Shown here in pieces: positions 32,889-45,439 of a stretch of 64,000 nt of DNA; positions within the stretch are counted from its first letter, which is position 1, and each line of letters begins with the position of its first letter. The stretch covers positions 10,110,401 through 10,174,400 of the forward strand of contig OW204004.1 of the NCBI GenBank assembly GCA_934047225.1. The letters run 5' to 3'. The notes beneath the pieces were generated by a model. It was not told the DNA's origin, ran no database searches, and saw only the letters and a list, made by a program, of their open reading frames with translations. Source of the stretch: Ypsolopha sequella (lineage: Eukaryota > Arthropoda > Insecta > Lepidoptera > Ypsolophidae). A program made the position numbers and the translations under genes.

Positions 32889-32904
32889 TTATGCACTGAT
32901 TTAG

Positions 32905-33048
32905 ATCAAGCACCGCGTTCACCAACCCGCCTGCCCAGCGTGTGTGAGTATGGGCAATCCTTCCAGGATGACCGCCGGGAGTGGCAAAGTCCTGGAAAGG
33001 CTTATGTGCAGCAGTGGACGAATTAGGCTGATGGATGGATGGATGGAT
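32905..33048 (+). repeat. 'ccaacccgcctgcccagcg' dispersed repeat
   Basis: The words gcgttcaccaacccgcctgc, gaccgccgggagtggcaaag and gcagcagtggacgaattagg, ending in a GATG run. An inverted copy is at 56213-56342. Probably part of a LINE or its 3' region; family not determined. Confidence 0.6.
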
Positions 33049-34513
33049 GATTTAGATTTAAATTTCCAAGATAAAATGTTTTTATGTTTTCCCAAGGTTG
33101 ACTGGATGAAATTTCTTAAAGGAATAAGTCCGCCCTTGCCTTCTATCTGTTCTTTGTATGTATCTTGTCTTCTTATTTGTGTGCAGTAAAGTGTTCTTTT
33201 ATTCATTCATTCATTCGTATTTCTGCTTTAATTCAAATCGAAAGTTCGAAACTAAGGTAATCGCAAAAAGGTTTTTATCTACTCTCATACTGCAACATCG
33301 AAAGCGGTTTTATAAGTACCTACATTATTTGACAGATGTTATAATACTACATTATAACACCGCATTCCGCGCTGTTATTGGCCAAATTTATGATAACACC
33401 GCTAGAGAACCAGGCACAAGCGATAATGATCTGACTTAATTTCTTAAGTCACGCCCTCTTTACCTTATCGCTTCTGATTGGTCTAGGCATCTACATACTA
33501 ATTCTAAATGCTCAGGTATCATGACATAATTATCATGACAAGTGTAATTCAAATTTAAAGGGTCAAAAATACTGAATATAGCGTACTAAAATACTAAGTG
33601 GGCGAAATACTGTGGGCGTATAAAAATTTTGAAAACGGCGACCTGAAAATACAAATACAAAAAGGCAATCTGAATCTGTTGAAACTGGTCGGCTATCCCG
33701 ATCATAATATATTGTAGGTGGGCCGATCAAAAAGTTTTTACTTGTTTTCACAGCATTTCCGTATAAATACATTATATCAGCGCTTCACAGGAATTCACTA
33801 ATAGAAATAAGGCTCTTTCACGAAGGAAAACCAACTGCTCTCACACTAAATGTATCTTTCATATAAAAGGGTATTTATTCCAAACAAAGAGACAAAGAGA
33901 CCTGTATAAAATCCTTCCTGAATTATAAAAATTAACAAAGCTCTGCGCATATAGCTCCGAATTCACAATATTCACTGGGTCAGAACGGAATGATAATTTT
34001 CTTCGCATACCTACACAATTTTTCTTTTGAAACGAGCTTTTTATCCGGAGTATTGTTTTTCCGACATTCTGTACTTGTTTTTCGAATAGTTCGTTGCAAT
34101 TATAAGACACCTTTAGGCGATAGCGGTTGTAGGAAAATGTATTGACTTACAGTTTACCTGAAAAGAAATGGCACTAGTTAAATGGGTGCATGTTTTTTTT
34201 TGCTTTGGTGGGAGACAAAGCAAGACAATTATGAACGTTAGGCTTTTAAAAACCCTTATGCCATGCTAAAATTACTTTTGCATGCCAATCATTTAAACCT
34301 TGAAACTTTTTACAAGAACTAATTAATACAAAATATTTTATATGATTTTTAAATATCTTCGACCGTTATTCAAAACGACACTCACTTAATTTTAATCCTC
34401 AACCGAACCGCAAATAAAAATATTTGTAAAAAAAAAAGAATTATTATGCCTTAAAGGATGTACGTCAGGAGATTTCGCCATACAAAATGAGTTCCTCTGT
34501 CATTCCTCCATAC
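33049..34513. other. Non-coding; MITE fragment at 33670-33740
   Basis: A retroposon-like tail (gtgtgcagtaaagtgttctt, then an ATTC run, 33180-33220) and a fragment of the 27801 family (gttgaaactggtcggctatc, 33680) are the only parts I can name. Confidence 0.45.
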
Positions 34514-35640
34514 TGCCTTATTTTTAACCGACTTCAAAAAGGAGGCGGTTCTCAATTCGACTGTATGTTTTTTTTTTTTTTTGGCGTTGTTACTCCATAA
34601 CTCCGTCATTTCTGAACCGATTTGAACAATTCTTTTTTTGTTTGAAAGAGTGTACTTCCAGGTAGGTCCCATTTTGGGTTTGGTTATGATCTGATGAAGG
34701 TCTTCAGAGATAGGCAGTGGAACTCCTCAGAAAATGACAGCATACCTCTCGAAATTGAGGTAATCGCTTTGTACCTGGGTGCTGATTACAAGGTATTACT
34801 TGAAAATCATCATTCTTCCACCTGACCTTCGATCCTGGCTTCATCACCATATTCACCATAGAACTCCTCAACGGATCAGAGCACATAACTCGAGATTGCG
34901 GCAATCACTGCGTTAGGGTGCTAATTCAAGGGTATTACTTGGAGATTACCATAATACCCACCTGACCTTCGATCCTGGCTTCATCACCATAGAACTCCTC
35001 AACGGATGACAGCACATAACTTTGGATTGCGGCAATCAGTTTGTGTTATGGTGCTCATTGCAGGGCATTGCTTGAAAATTGCCAGTGTACCCACCTGACC
35101 TTCGATCTTGGCTTCATCACCGTAGAACTATTTAACGAATGACAGCACATAACTCGAGATTGATAGCAGGAAGCTACTCAAACATAGCTACTTATACTCA
35201 CTTGAACTTCGTTTCATATTAAAACCACGTTTGCAAGAACTACCCATATTTCACAATTTAACCCAGCAACACTAAAAAATGTGAAATAAAATAAACTTTT
35301 AACAAAAAAATAGCAACCGACTTCAATAGTAACAGCAGTCATTCACTAAAAAGTTAATAATAATTCTATAAAGACCGATGGTACCGAAGCAACACTTTTG
35401 CCGACTTCTTTCTTCCTGAAACATTATGTTATCTAGAAGTCGGCGTATTTCCTACGATATAGCAACATAAAAACCAATATAAGAACGCCGAATTCTAGAT
35501 AACATAACGTTTCAGGAAGAAAGAAGTCGGCAAAAGTGTTGCTTCGGTACCATCGGTCTTTATAGAATTATTATTAACTTTTTAGTGAATGACTGCTGTT
35601 ACTATTGAAGTCGGTTGCTATTTTTTTGTTAAAAGTTTAT
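34514..35640. mobile_element. 'accgacttcaaaaagg' element, copy B
   Basis: Same order as copy A (22680-24006) with few differences by eye and without the (TAAA)n retroposon. Its right third (about 35285-35649) is a fold-back: aaacttttaacaaaaaaata and ccgacttctttcttcctgaa pair with inverted copies downstream around a loop near 35460. Confidence 0.8.
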
Positions 35641-36426
35641 TTTATTTAATGATGCATAGATAAGTTTGATCTGACACATTATTTCTAGAATTCCCTGTTG
35701 TTCGTTTTAACACAATATTTTAGAACAAAAATACAGATATCAGATAACTCGTTCCAACAGGACTAAAACACACTATTTCGAGTGTTACTTTCCAGTGACA
35801 AAGTCTATTTTAGTCACAAATCAACAACAGGCAATTCTCGTTAACATTGTCTTGTTAATTATGAAAGCCATAACATTTCCAAATACATCGATATCATTGA
35901 ATAGGAATGGAACTATTTACTTGTGGGCATTTACGGCAATAAAATCCAGCGCGGAGTTCATCCGTTGTTTCGTGGGACCCTAGACCAATTTGGTTTGTAT
36001 GGCGATCATTTAATTCACCGGCTGCCAATTTTAACCTTCTTAATCCTCATGATCGCTGAAACAATTGATCGTGGCTTGGATCCATCTTAAGGTTAAATCA
36101 AGAACTGTCAAGACATGGAGGTCATTGATTACAAGGTCAGCCACAGACATAGATATTCTTTATTTATAACTTTTAATTATAGGTCATACTTGTATTGTAG
36201 TAAATCATATTATTTAATTTATAAACTGCTATTTAGAATGGAACAGAGGTTTTATCCATGTTATTGGTCTAACAATTTATTATTTATATGCATCAAGTAT
36301 AGTTTTTACTCATATGAAATTATTTAAAGCAGTTCTTTGTCTAAATATTTAAGCCCTTTTTTTGTTGTCGTGTAAAAATAATAATAATTATTGTATAAGT
36401 TTTGTTATTATATTAATATAAGTTAT
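35641..36426. other. Non-coding stretch, nothing recognised
   Basis: No coding signature or clear repeat. Confidence 0.4.
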
Positions 36427-36615
36427 TATTTAAGTTAGTATAGGCGGTAACAGAATAAGAGCGCCCACTTTGCTCTTGGGTATAAGGACAAAAGCCGAGT
36501 CACCGACCTTTTCAACGGATTCATGCTAAGTTTCCTCTAACATCGTTTTAAATAACAACTTGTTTGTACTACAATTATGTTTGATCTGTTGAATAAAAAT
36601 CTTTTTATTTATTTA
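36427..36615 (+). mobile_element. LINE 3' UTR fragment
   Basis: It runs from taagttagtataggcggtaa to gttgaataaaaatcttttta, in the style of a lepidopteran LINE 3' end, with an A/T-rich tail. No coding part remains. Confidence 0.45.
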
Positions 36616-36915
36616 CTTATTTCTATTAATAATACTTACTTACTTACTTTAATACATTTTCTTTTCAGTAATACGCATCAAACCTAGATAACAATAATAC
36701 GAACACCGAATCTTCACATGACCAAACATAATAGGTCTTTACATATGAAATTGCTGAAATTTTCTTACAGATTCATCAGTTAATAATTCCTGTAATTCAA
36801 TAGCTATTTCAATTATTTGTTTGATAGTTGATTTGAAGATTTTACATCTACGTATTAAGTTTAGTTTTAATTTTCAGTTTTATTATAAAAATGAAATATT
36901 CAAAAACAGGGGGGT

Positions 36916-37046
36916 CTAAAAAGGCCGACTTGGGTGAATCGTAAAATGATTTGAAAGTAGGATGGAGTGAGAGATTTTTCACGCGTGCAAAAGAGACGGC
37001 ATTAGAACGGAATCATAATGTGATTCATCCAAAGCGGCCTTTTTAG
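36916..37046. mobile_element. MITE, ends ctaaaaaggccg / cggcctttttag
   Basis: Inverted ends, followed inward by ttgggtgaatc and gattcatccaaag. Confidence 0.65.
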
Positions 37047-38587
37047 AGGACCAGTTCGTCCTAAATGCCATCCATTTACATGATACTCGTAAGATTCGTT
37101 ATAGTTTTTTACAGCTGACACTATTCAAAAATTTGATTAATGTTGCTGTTAGCTTAATGTTGTCTAATTCATACAGTAAGAAATTATATAACTTGGATTT
37201 GTCATTCCTAAAAAAAATGCAAAAATGTTAGTACTGAAATTTGAGTTCCCTTCAAATTCTCTACAGTAAACGGCAATTTCATACGTTAAGGGTTCATAAA
37301 AGCTCTCTCTAAAAATCTCGAATCACACAGAACCTTATCATTTCACATTCCTCACTTTGTCATCCTAAATTAAATGTTTTATTCAGAGTGTTCAGGGTGA
37401 AATAAATGAGACATCGTGACGTAAAATATTGAGGAGGGTATTCATTAACAATGCGGGGCACAGATATCGGTACCACCACCCCACTGAGCTCTCAATGAAG
37501 ACTAATTACCCTGATCGCCGCACTGGGCTGCTCCAGCAACCTACATTTCTTTGCAGAATATATGGTAGCTTAAATATATAAGATGTTTGTAAATATATTA
37601 TATTTAACTTTTACGAGCCTTTGATTAGTACTATTATTAAAACAATTGAAAAAATTATAACTCGATATATTTCGGCCCTCGGTATGAGGCCGTCATCAGT
37701 CGAATGTAAAAAAATTTGTGACATATAATTTAGGTATCATAATAAAAAAATAAAAAGTAAAAGTGACACTTGTAAACAATTTAAGTTTTAAACTATTTTC
37801 TAAAAAATAATAAAGTAGGTTTCTCTAAAAATGATGTTGGTTATTTTTTATATTATTTAATCACTGCTCTTCTTGGATGAAGGATGATGGTGGTTAGGTG
37901 GTTGTGTGATGTTGTTGGTGTTTTTACGCTAGTATATGCTTAGTCTATGGATTCTTTATTCTTTATTGTACAGACACAGAAATATAAACATAAACAAAGT
38001 TACAGTGAAAAAAGACGCACATTGGCGAGCTTATCTCTAAACAGAGATTTCTGACAGCAAAAAAGTAACCTAAACGAAGTAATCATACACGTGTACACAG
38101 AGAAGAAGAACATGCAAAAAATTATACAAGTTTAATTACAAAATATTTTTTTTATCAATACTTACTATAAATACAATCTATAAAATATTATAAATATACA
38201 TAGTGTATCTGATCTGATTGGATTTGACGTTTCTGAAACGCGGAACATTTTGATTTCATAATTTCATTCATTAATTTATTAAGCGATCACTTATCCCAAC
38301 CCATATTGTTTATACCGTTCATCATTGTCGCAATCTAAGGAATAGAAATGCATATTTTTTTTGCGATATTTGTGTTCGTTTGATTGCTACGCGCACACAA
38401 AGGTGTGTAGAGCACCATCTCACTCTTTCCCGTGAAATTTGTCCCTTTCTAGTTTTTTGATTTTATATAATGGATATTTTTAACATATATAAGTCTGGGA
38501 AATACAGAACCTGTCTATCAAAAGCCAGTTTGCAAACAATGTAAATTAAGTGTGTACTTGTTCGGGTGCCTGGAATCTTTAGTTGGT
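37047..38587. other. Non-coding; LINE tail in reverse orientation at 37951-38055
   Basis: The word attctttattctttattgta near 37951, followed by cagacacagaaatataaaca, resembles an inverted LINE 3' end. The motif cgatatatttcggccctcgg near 37663 has partial echoes near 24912, 53745 and 56950. No gene. Confidence 0.45.
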
Positions 38588-39763
38588 AATGTACAGACTG
38601 TATTATGCATTTTAGTTTGGTAACTGAACGGCTTCATGTGCCCGAGAAAGGTATGTACTTGATTTAACTAGTAACAATAACATGTAAAGTACAGACTGTA
38701 TTATGCAGTTTAGTTTGGTAACTGAACGGCTTCATGTGCCCGAGAAAGGTATGTACTTGATTTAACTAGTAACAATAACATGTAAAGTACAGACTGTATT
38801 ATGCAGTTTAGTTTGGTAACTGAACGGCTTCATGTGCCCGAGAAAGGTATGTACTTGATTTAACTAGTAACAATAACATGTAAAGTACAGACTGTAATAT
38901 GCAGTTTAGTTTGGTAACTGAACGGCTTCATGTGCCCGAGAAAGGTATGTACTTGATTTAACTAGTAACAATAACATGTAAAGTACAGACTGTATTATGC
39001 AGTTTAGTTTGGTAACTGAACGGCTTCATGTGCCCGAGAAAGGTATGTACTTGATTTAACTAGTAACAATAACATGTAAAGTACAGACTGTAATATGCAT
39101 TTTAGTTTGGTAACTGAACGGCTTCATGTGCCCGAGAAAGGTATGTACTTGATTTAACTAGTAACAATAACATGTAAAGTACAGACTGTATTATGCAGTT
39201 TAGTTTGGTAACCGAACGGCTTCATGTGCCCGAGAAAGTTATGTACTTGATTTAACTAGTAACAATAACATGTAAAGTACAGACTGTAATATGCAGTTTA
39301 GTTTGGTAACTGAACGGCTTCATGTGCCCGAGAAAGGTATGTACTTGATTTAACTAGTAACAATAACATGTAAAGTACAGACTGTATTATGCAGTTTAGT
39401 TTGGTAACTGAACGGCTTCATGTGCCCGAGAAAGGTATGTACTTCATTTAACTAGTAACAATAACATGTAAAGTACAGACTGTATTATGCAGTTTAGTTT
39501 GGTAACTGAACGGCTTCATGTGCCCGAGAAAGGTATGTACTTGATTTAACTAGTAACAATAACATGTAAAGTACAGACTGTATTATGCAGTTTAGTTTGG
39601 GTAACTGAACGGCTTCATATGCCCGAGAAAGGTATGTACTTGATTTAACTAGTAACAATAATATGTAAAGTACAGACTGTATTATGCAGTTTAGTTTGGT
39701 AACTGAACGGCTTCTTGTGCCCGAGAAAGGTATGTACTTGATTTAACTAGTAACAATAACATG
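38588..39763. repeat. 98-bp satellite, 12 copies (left block)
   Basis: Unit length is 98 bp, measured from catg at 38681 to catg at 38779. The unit contains gtacagactgtattatgcag, ttggtaactgaacggcttca and actagtaacaataacatg. Copies are nearly identical. In copies 3-8 the word tattatgc alternates with taatatgc, hinting at a 196-bp dimer. The array continues at 49052 after BEL2. Confidence 0.95.
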
Positions 39764-40048
39764 TGTTAACGCAACCCTGCGTACAGGATTGTCTCTTGCC
39801 TACATACGGACCTGCGCAGATACATTTTTTCTGCTCCTGCGCAGATTGGTGCGCACCGCCAGTCTGTTGAGCGCAACCAACGCAATCACATTTGTTTACC
39901 AATTAAAGCTGTAAAAATACCATTGTAGTACCGAAAAGTAAATCATTTTATGAACTATTCTTCTGGAGTTCTTTCTACGATCCTGCTGATCCTGCTACAT
40001 AAATCCTGGCCTGGAAGATCTGTTAAATCTAGAGGAATAGCCGAATCA
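39764..40048 (+). repeat. BEL2 left LTR
   Basis: 285 bp, TGTTAACGCAACC...AGCCGAATCA. Confidence 0.93.
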
Positions 40049-40762
40049 TTGGCGACCGTGTTATTGTGCTTCGTGGAAGTGAAGTGCTAACCTGCAATCA
40101 CACGGCGGCGAGTTAAACTGAACTTTGAACCCGTGTCAATTTTGGATGTATTTTGGAACCTGGAGGCGAAGCTGAATCTGCTGACTTCTTCAAAAAGGGA
40201 AGTGGCCTGTTCCTTATCCTTCCTACACTATTAACTTTTGTCTTAAGCTTTGGTTTGTGCAAACAGTACTAAAAATAAAGTGCTTACAGTAGCAGTTAAA
40301 TATTATCATACCTACTGTCATTGTTAGTACTAAATATTTATAAAGTTAATGATTTCCCATCAGTAAAGTCTCATTTGATTAAAAGGCCCTAATTTTTATC
40401 ACTAAAATTATGGAATCGAAATTATAAGTTTCGTTTGTTGTTTTAGATTATTCCGAATTCCATAAATCATTCTGAAAACATATGCTAGTAGAAGATATAA
40501 AACTATTTGTTTTGTCCTTATAGCTAGTAGTGAACTTGTAAATAAACAATTTGGCCGAATATTTCAGAAGACGGCCGCGCCTCACCCCCTCTGTCGCCTG
40601 TACCTAACCGCTTGACGATAAGGCGTTGTTGGGGCCCTTTGTTTTCGAGTGTCGTGCTGGCGTAAACAGCTGCTTCATAGAGGTTTACCTACCTACATAT
40701 AACGAGGTATTTGTTGCACCTTTTATTATCAGTTTGATCAACATTTTGTCTTGTTTACAATA

Positions 40763-41723
40763 ATGAGTGACACGGAGTTAAGAGCTAAAAGAGGATCAAT
40801 TAAGGGGAGGCTAACTACGTTTAAAAACTACTTGATCGATTTAAAAAAATGTATAGATATTTCAAAGGTGAATTTATATGAACTAAAGGTTAGATTAGCG
40901 AAAATAGAATCGATGTTTCAGGATTACGATATAATACAATCTAGTTTAGAAATTTTAGAGTCAAAGTCGAAACAAGAGTCAACTGAGAAAAGTGAGTCAA
41001 GTGAACGCGAAAATACAGAAAAAATATTTTACGCCGTTATTAGTGTAGCTCAAGAATTTATCGCGGTGAATGACGAGTTTGGTGCACACCAGCCACAGCT
41101 CCAAAAGGTGGGGCTGATGCTGTTAATGTTAAGCTCCCGACTATTAAGCTGCCTTCCTTTGACGGAAATACCAACAAATGGTTGGAGTTCCGTGACACTT
41201 ACATTTCTTTGGTACATAATAACGACTGTCTTAACAACATTTACAAGTATCAATATTTAAAGGCGTCGTTATCAGGCAATGCAGCTTCTGTTATCGAGGC
41301 GTTGGAGATTTCATCGGCGAATTATTCTGTAGCTTGGAAACTGGTTTGCGATCGCTTCGATAACAAAAGACAATTGATTCACAGCCACCTTAAATCATTA
41401 TTTAATGTTCAGAATGTAGCAAAGGAATGTGATAAGTCGTTGCGTTTTTTGGTAGACCATATTTCGAAAAATTTGAGAGCTTTGAACATGTTAGGCGAGC
41501 CAACAAATAATTGGGACACGTTGGTTATATTAATTTTTGCTAACAAGTTGGATATTATAACAAGTACAAAATGGGAAGAGTACAAAAACGGATTGCCAAC
41601 GAGTCCGAATTTAGATTTTTTTGAATTTTTGAGAAAGCGAGCTGACGTTCTGGAAATGGTTACCGCGAGCACAAGCAACAAGGTAGATAAGCCAAACCCA
41701 AATCAGGGTCAATTTAAACGTAT
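40763..41723 (+). pseudogene. BEL2 gag, N-terminal part
   Basis: The ATG at 40763 begins MSDTELRAKRGSIKGRLTTF. A charged helical region (residues about 1-85) is followed by a one-base frameshift in a G run near 41110. The shifted frame carries the DUF1759-type capsid domain: IKLPSFDGNTNKWLEFRD, LSGNAASVIEALEIS, then the WEEYKNGLPTSPNLDFFEFL region. The frame is broken at 41723 by the nested LTR element and resumes at 44821. The frameshift means no full gag is made. Confidence 0.88.
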
Positions 41724-41925
41724 TGTGGAGTCATGAAATTGCTGATTGTAGCAATAAGTAATTGCGCACGACTTATGGCAAGGCACGTAGCCACAGCCAC
41801 GCCAGTTCTCTTCCCGGCATTGTGTAGTAACGACGTGTTTTCTGGTGTGGTTTTAGCCACTAGAATATATCGGAATATTAACCGCTAACCTGTGTTTCAC
41901 TCAGTTAACACCCCAACTTGCCAAA
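41724..41925 (+). repeat. Left LTR of the nested mini-gene element
   Basis: It matches 44625-44820, with a six-base extra (cacagc) near 41793 and a few substitutions. Confidence 0.85.
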
Positions 41926-42884
41926 GTGGTGACCCCGAACGTCGATTTCTGGACAGTGCGTTTTATGGCTGTTGGGGTATCATGTTCGTGAACTGAACAG
42001 ACAGGACAGCGGGAAGAGAACTCCCCGTCGAGTAGAGTCGTGGCTCGGCGGGAATTACAACGACTTACGTTGTGGTCGGCAAGTATCCAAGAGGCGGAGG
42101 CAGAAAATTTATAAAAACGCCGGCAAGATGACAACCAGGAAGATACAGCCCGGAGGAGAGATATTATCGAAGGACAACAGCAGGAAGTCAGCATTAGCCC
42201 GGAGAAAAAAGGAAACCCGGAGGTCAGCAGTAGCCCAGATAACAATCGGAACGTGAAGGTGCGGACGTGTTGCAAGTGATGACTTCGACACCGTTACCAA
42301 GAGAAGTAAGAGAATTCAAGAACTTAGCTACAAAAAAAGAAAATCGAGGAATATTTTGAGAAGCTTTCTGAGCCATGGAGGTATTTAGCGAATTTTTATT
42401 AGCAACATACGACATGTGCAAAGAAACAAGACACCGATATACATTACAGAGAAACCAGGATGTGTATATGAACACACACATACGAAAGTGCTGACAACGT
42501 GTGACAATTCTTGTGACGACCGGATACAGTACAATTCCATGCAGTGATATACTGTGATATCGTGTTACGAAGCAACTATTTAGATATTTTATGAACCTTT
42601 GTATTTTATGTACCTATTTCAGATTTTTTTAGTTTTATTATGTTGTGTTATTGTTTTCAAAAATGGTTTATTTTGACGACTATACAGTCGGGTTTTGCAA
42701 AAAACGCTACCTAACTCACGTCGTATCGGAATAGTTAGATTTGTAGATTTTCTAGAGCAATGATTAAAGTATATAAAGAGTATTATTTTTGGTTTTGCAT
42801 ACAGTAAAAATTGTGAGGTTCAGTGATAAAGATTCAGTTTTTTGTAAAAGTCGTGTAAATATTTTGTGGTTAAAATTCCAAAAA

Positions 42885-43151
42885 ATGGGTAAACCGCAAA
42901 GTAAAAACGAACAAGTTGTCATAGCACAGAATGGTGCAAACGAGTCAAGTAATTCGAAATTAGATGAAAAAATGGAGATTTATGGAATTGTGATAGTAAT
43001 AACAGTTATCATATTGTGTTTTTTATCAGTGTACGTATTATATACAAAGTGTAGTAATCATATGCGAAAGTGGCTAAGAAAAGAATTAAGAGCGTCAACT
43101 TTGGAGAGTGCTCCACAGGCATTCCAAAATACGATGCAGCAACATGTATAG
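42885..43151 (+). CDS. Small N-myristoylated, single-pass membrane protein
   Basis: 88 codons from the ATG at 42885. An in-frame upstream ATG at 42789 would lengthen it, but the inner start gives MGKPQSKNE, which fits the N-myristoylation rule (Gly2, Ser6, Lys7). A polar stretch (VVIAQNGANESSNSKLDEK) is followed by a hydrophobic segment at about residues 34-56 (IYGIVIVITVIILCFLSVYV), then a basic juxtamembrane part with CSNHMRKWLRKELR and a Gln-rich end. It is the only clear gene in its LTR element. I do not recognise the family. The layout suggests attachment to a membrane, for example as a gag- or envelope-accessory factor, but that is inference. It could also be a chance ORF, although the coherent myristoyl, membrane and basic order argues against that. 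Confidence 0.65.
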   Translation: MGKPQSKNEQVVIAQNGANESSNSKLDEKMEIYGIVIVITVIILCFLSVYVLYTKCSNHMRKWLRKELRASTLESAPQAFQNTMQQHV

Positions 43152-44624
43152 GACGAATGACGTCAGCAGGCAAATTGAAACAGAAAATCGAAAGTTTACG
43201 AAACAGTGACCATTGTGTTATTTTTGTGTAAGGTACAAAGTAGTGATCATACTAGAAAGTAGTTTTAAAGAATAGCTAAAGGTATTAGATTTGGGGAATG
43301 CGGATTAAGCAACTCAGATCTCAATGCAATAGCATGTGTAACGTAGAAATTATAAAATGAAATGTTAGGGTTCCGTGAGTTTATAACTCGAATATGAACC
43401 CGCGAGCTAAATGAAACTATAGATACGGGCAAGCCATATTTTAACCTGAACACTCTTCAAGTTGTTCCGAGCCCTCGGTGAATCGTAAAATGGCCTAGAG
43501 AGTATTTTTGCAAACTATCAAGTTATATTTTTTCTTTCCGCATTAAAGGGATCCTAGAGAAATTTCCGAAACTTAGATATTTTTTCTTTCTCTTCTTGTA
43601 GATTGTAATTTTTTAGTGTTTTGTTATTGTTTTCAAGTGATGTATAATGTCGATATACACTCAGGTTAAGCAGGAAACGCTATCTGAATGACATCGAATT
43701 AGAGCAAATAAGCAAAGACGAATAAACAGGGTTCCGTAATAGAATGCAAATGTAGACCCTTGATGCAATGCGAAATTTATTTTGATGTTTTCTTGTGTAT
43801 TGTGTATGGAAATGTCATTTATGTTTGTAATTTGTGTAACTATGAAGCATGTAAGTAGAAATTTCCGGAATTTTTTCTTACATGACGTAAAGATATACTA
43901 TTGGTATACTAGATGTTTTTCTAGCTTTTGGATTGATCACCAAAAAGTTATAAAATGTTTAGGATTCGGATAGATGTCAGGAAATGTATTTTTTGTGTTA
44001 TGTAACAGTTTTGTATTTGTATTTTTCCTCTATAAATTGTTTAAAGTTTTTTATAATAGCATTTTTTTTTCACATTATTATACTGTGTAAAGTCCAGTTA
44101 TGAATTGTGTAGTTGAACAAATAGAAAATTTTCCATTATAGCACTATTTTTGATATTATAACACCGTTATTATGTTATTTTACTGTTTCGATATTCAATT
44201 GTTATCTGTTAATTTGGTATTCAATTTCAGAGTAATTTCTACAGAAGTTAGTGTTAAAGAGTTTTTCAGTTCTATATTCATTTTTTTTTGTATTGTTTTC
44301 TTAAAGAATCTTGTGTAATTTTATATTATAAAATAGTCTTTACATTATGGTACTGCACAATGTTGAAATTTTATTTCATTGAAATTTATTTCATTACAGC
44401 AAAATAAGAATTGCGTCAGCCAGTAGGCAGTTTCATGTTACGAGCTTGTTTTGTGTTTACAATTGTTTAAATGTCGAGTCAGATTATGATATTATTGCAA
44501 CAGTGTATCAGAGTACAATCAGTATAGTATGTTTTGAAACATTTAGGTACAGTCAATGAAAGATGTTTTTAGTTTGTTAAAAATTTTATTTTGAAAAATT
44601 TTTTTTTTGTAGAAAGGGATGTAC

Positions 44625-44820
44625 TGTGGAGTCATGAAATTGCTGATTGTAGCAATAAGTAATTGCGCACGACTTATGGCAAGGCACGTAGCCACGCCAG
44701 TTCTCTTCCCGGCATTGTGTAGTAACGACGTGTTTTCTGGTGTGGTTTTAGCCACTAGAATATATCGGAATATTAACCGCTAACCTGTGTTTCACTCAGT
44801 TAACACCACAACATGCCAAA
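44625..44820 (+). repeat. Right LTR of the nested mini-gene element
   Basis: TGTGGAGTCATG...ACATGCCAAA; it ends directly at the gtat duplication. Confidence 0.85.
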
Positions 44821-45439
44821 GTATTGACAAATCTCAAAAGGCCTTTGTCGCTACTGCTTGTGATGCCAATGCGTCAACCGCTACAACTGCAAATAACAAC
44901 AGAGCCTGCCGTGTTTGTAGTGGCAATCACCTAATTTATAACTGTGAAAAGTTAAATAAGATGTCCGTGTTCGATAGAAATGGTGTAATTGCTAAACTAA
45001 GACTATGCATTAACTGCTTACGTGATGGTCATTTTGCCCATCAGTGCAAAGCGGGACCATGTAGGATATGTAGGCGCCAACACAACACCCTTCTACATAA
45101 GACAATTGCTCCTACTAATAAAGAGGTAGAAGGTAATGATGTTGTGGCCACGCCTGTTGCATTATCCTCCTATGTAAACAATCAAGTTTTATTGTCAACT
45201 GCAGTTATAAATGTAAAAAATTGTGAAACAAACAAAATTGTGCAGGCGCGCTGTTTGTTAGATTGTTGTAGTCAGGCATCTTTTGCAAGCGAGTCGCTGA
45301 GGGATAAATTGGGCTTAAAAAACGAAGTAGTTGATACCGTACGTGTTACGGGGATTAACAATATTTCGTTCAATGCATTAAACCGTTGTTGTTTATCAAT
45401 TTCATCGCGTTCAAATAATAACCATCAATCTGAAATAGA
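44821..45439 (+). pseudogene. BEL2 gag zinc knuckles and protease
   Basis: The frame resumes after the nested element. It encodes CCHC-like knuckles (CRVCSGNHLIYNCEKL, CINCLRDGHFAHQC, CRICRRQHNTLLH) and then a retropepsin-like domain. The expected catalytic D-S/T-G appears as D-C-C in ARCLLDCCSQASF, so the protease would be inactive even if made. It is followed by LRDKLGL and the VRVTGINNISF region. The frame then runs into a small insertion and stops at 45503. Confidence 0.85.

Larger units (their letters stand above)
41724..44820 (+). mobile_element. Short LTR element with a myristoyl-membrane mini-gene, nested in BEL2 gag
   Basis: LTRs of about 200 bp, at 41724-41925 and 44625-44820, start TGTGGAGTCATG and end near TGCCAAA. 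Flanking gtat on both sides (41720-41723 and 44821-44824) is the likely 4-bp duplication, and the host gag reads on across it. Primer-binding candidate tggtgaccccgaacgtcg at 41928; purine tract agaaaggg before the right LTR. The 2.7-kb interior has no gag, RT or integrase that I can see. The same primer site type follows the gypsy-like LTR at 50377. Confidence 0.85.

Noticed and set aside
38588..39763. CRISPR-like array
   Set aside because: Contiguous 98-bp units without unique spacers in a eukaryotic context: a satellite.
41901..42481. ORFs on both strands after the left LTR of the nested mini-gene element
   Set aside because: The Arg/Ser-rich products match no gag, and overlapping frames on both strands suggest chance; a decayed leader or gag start cannot be excluded.
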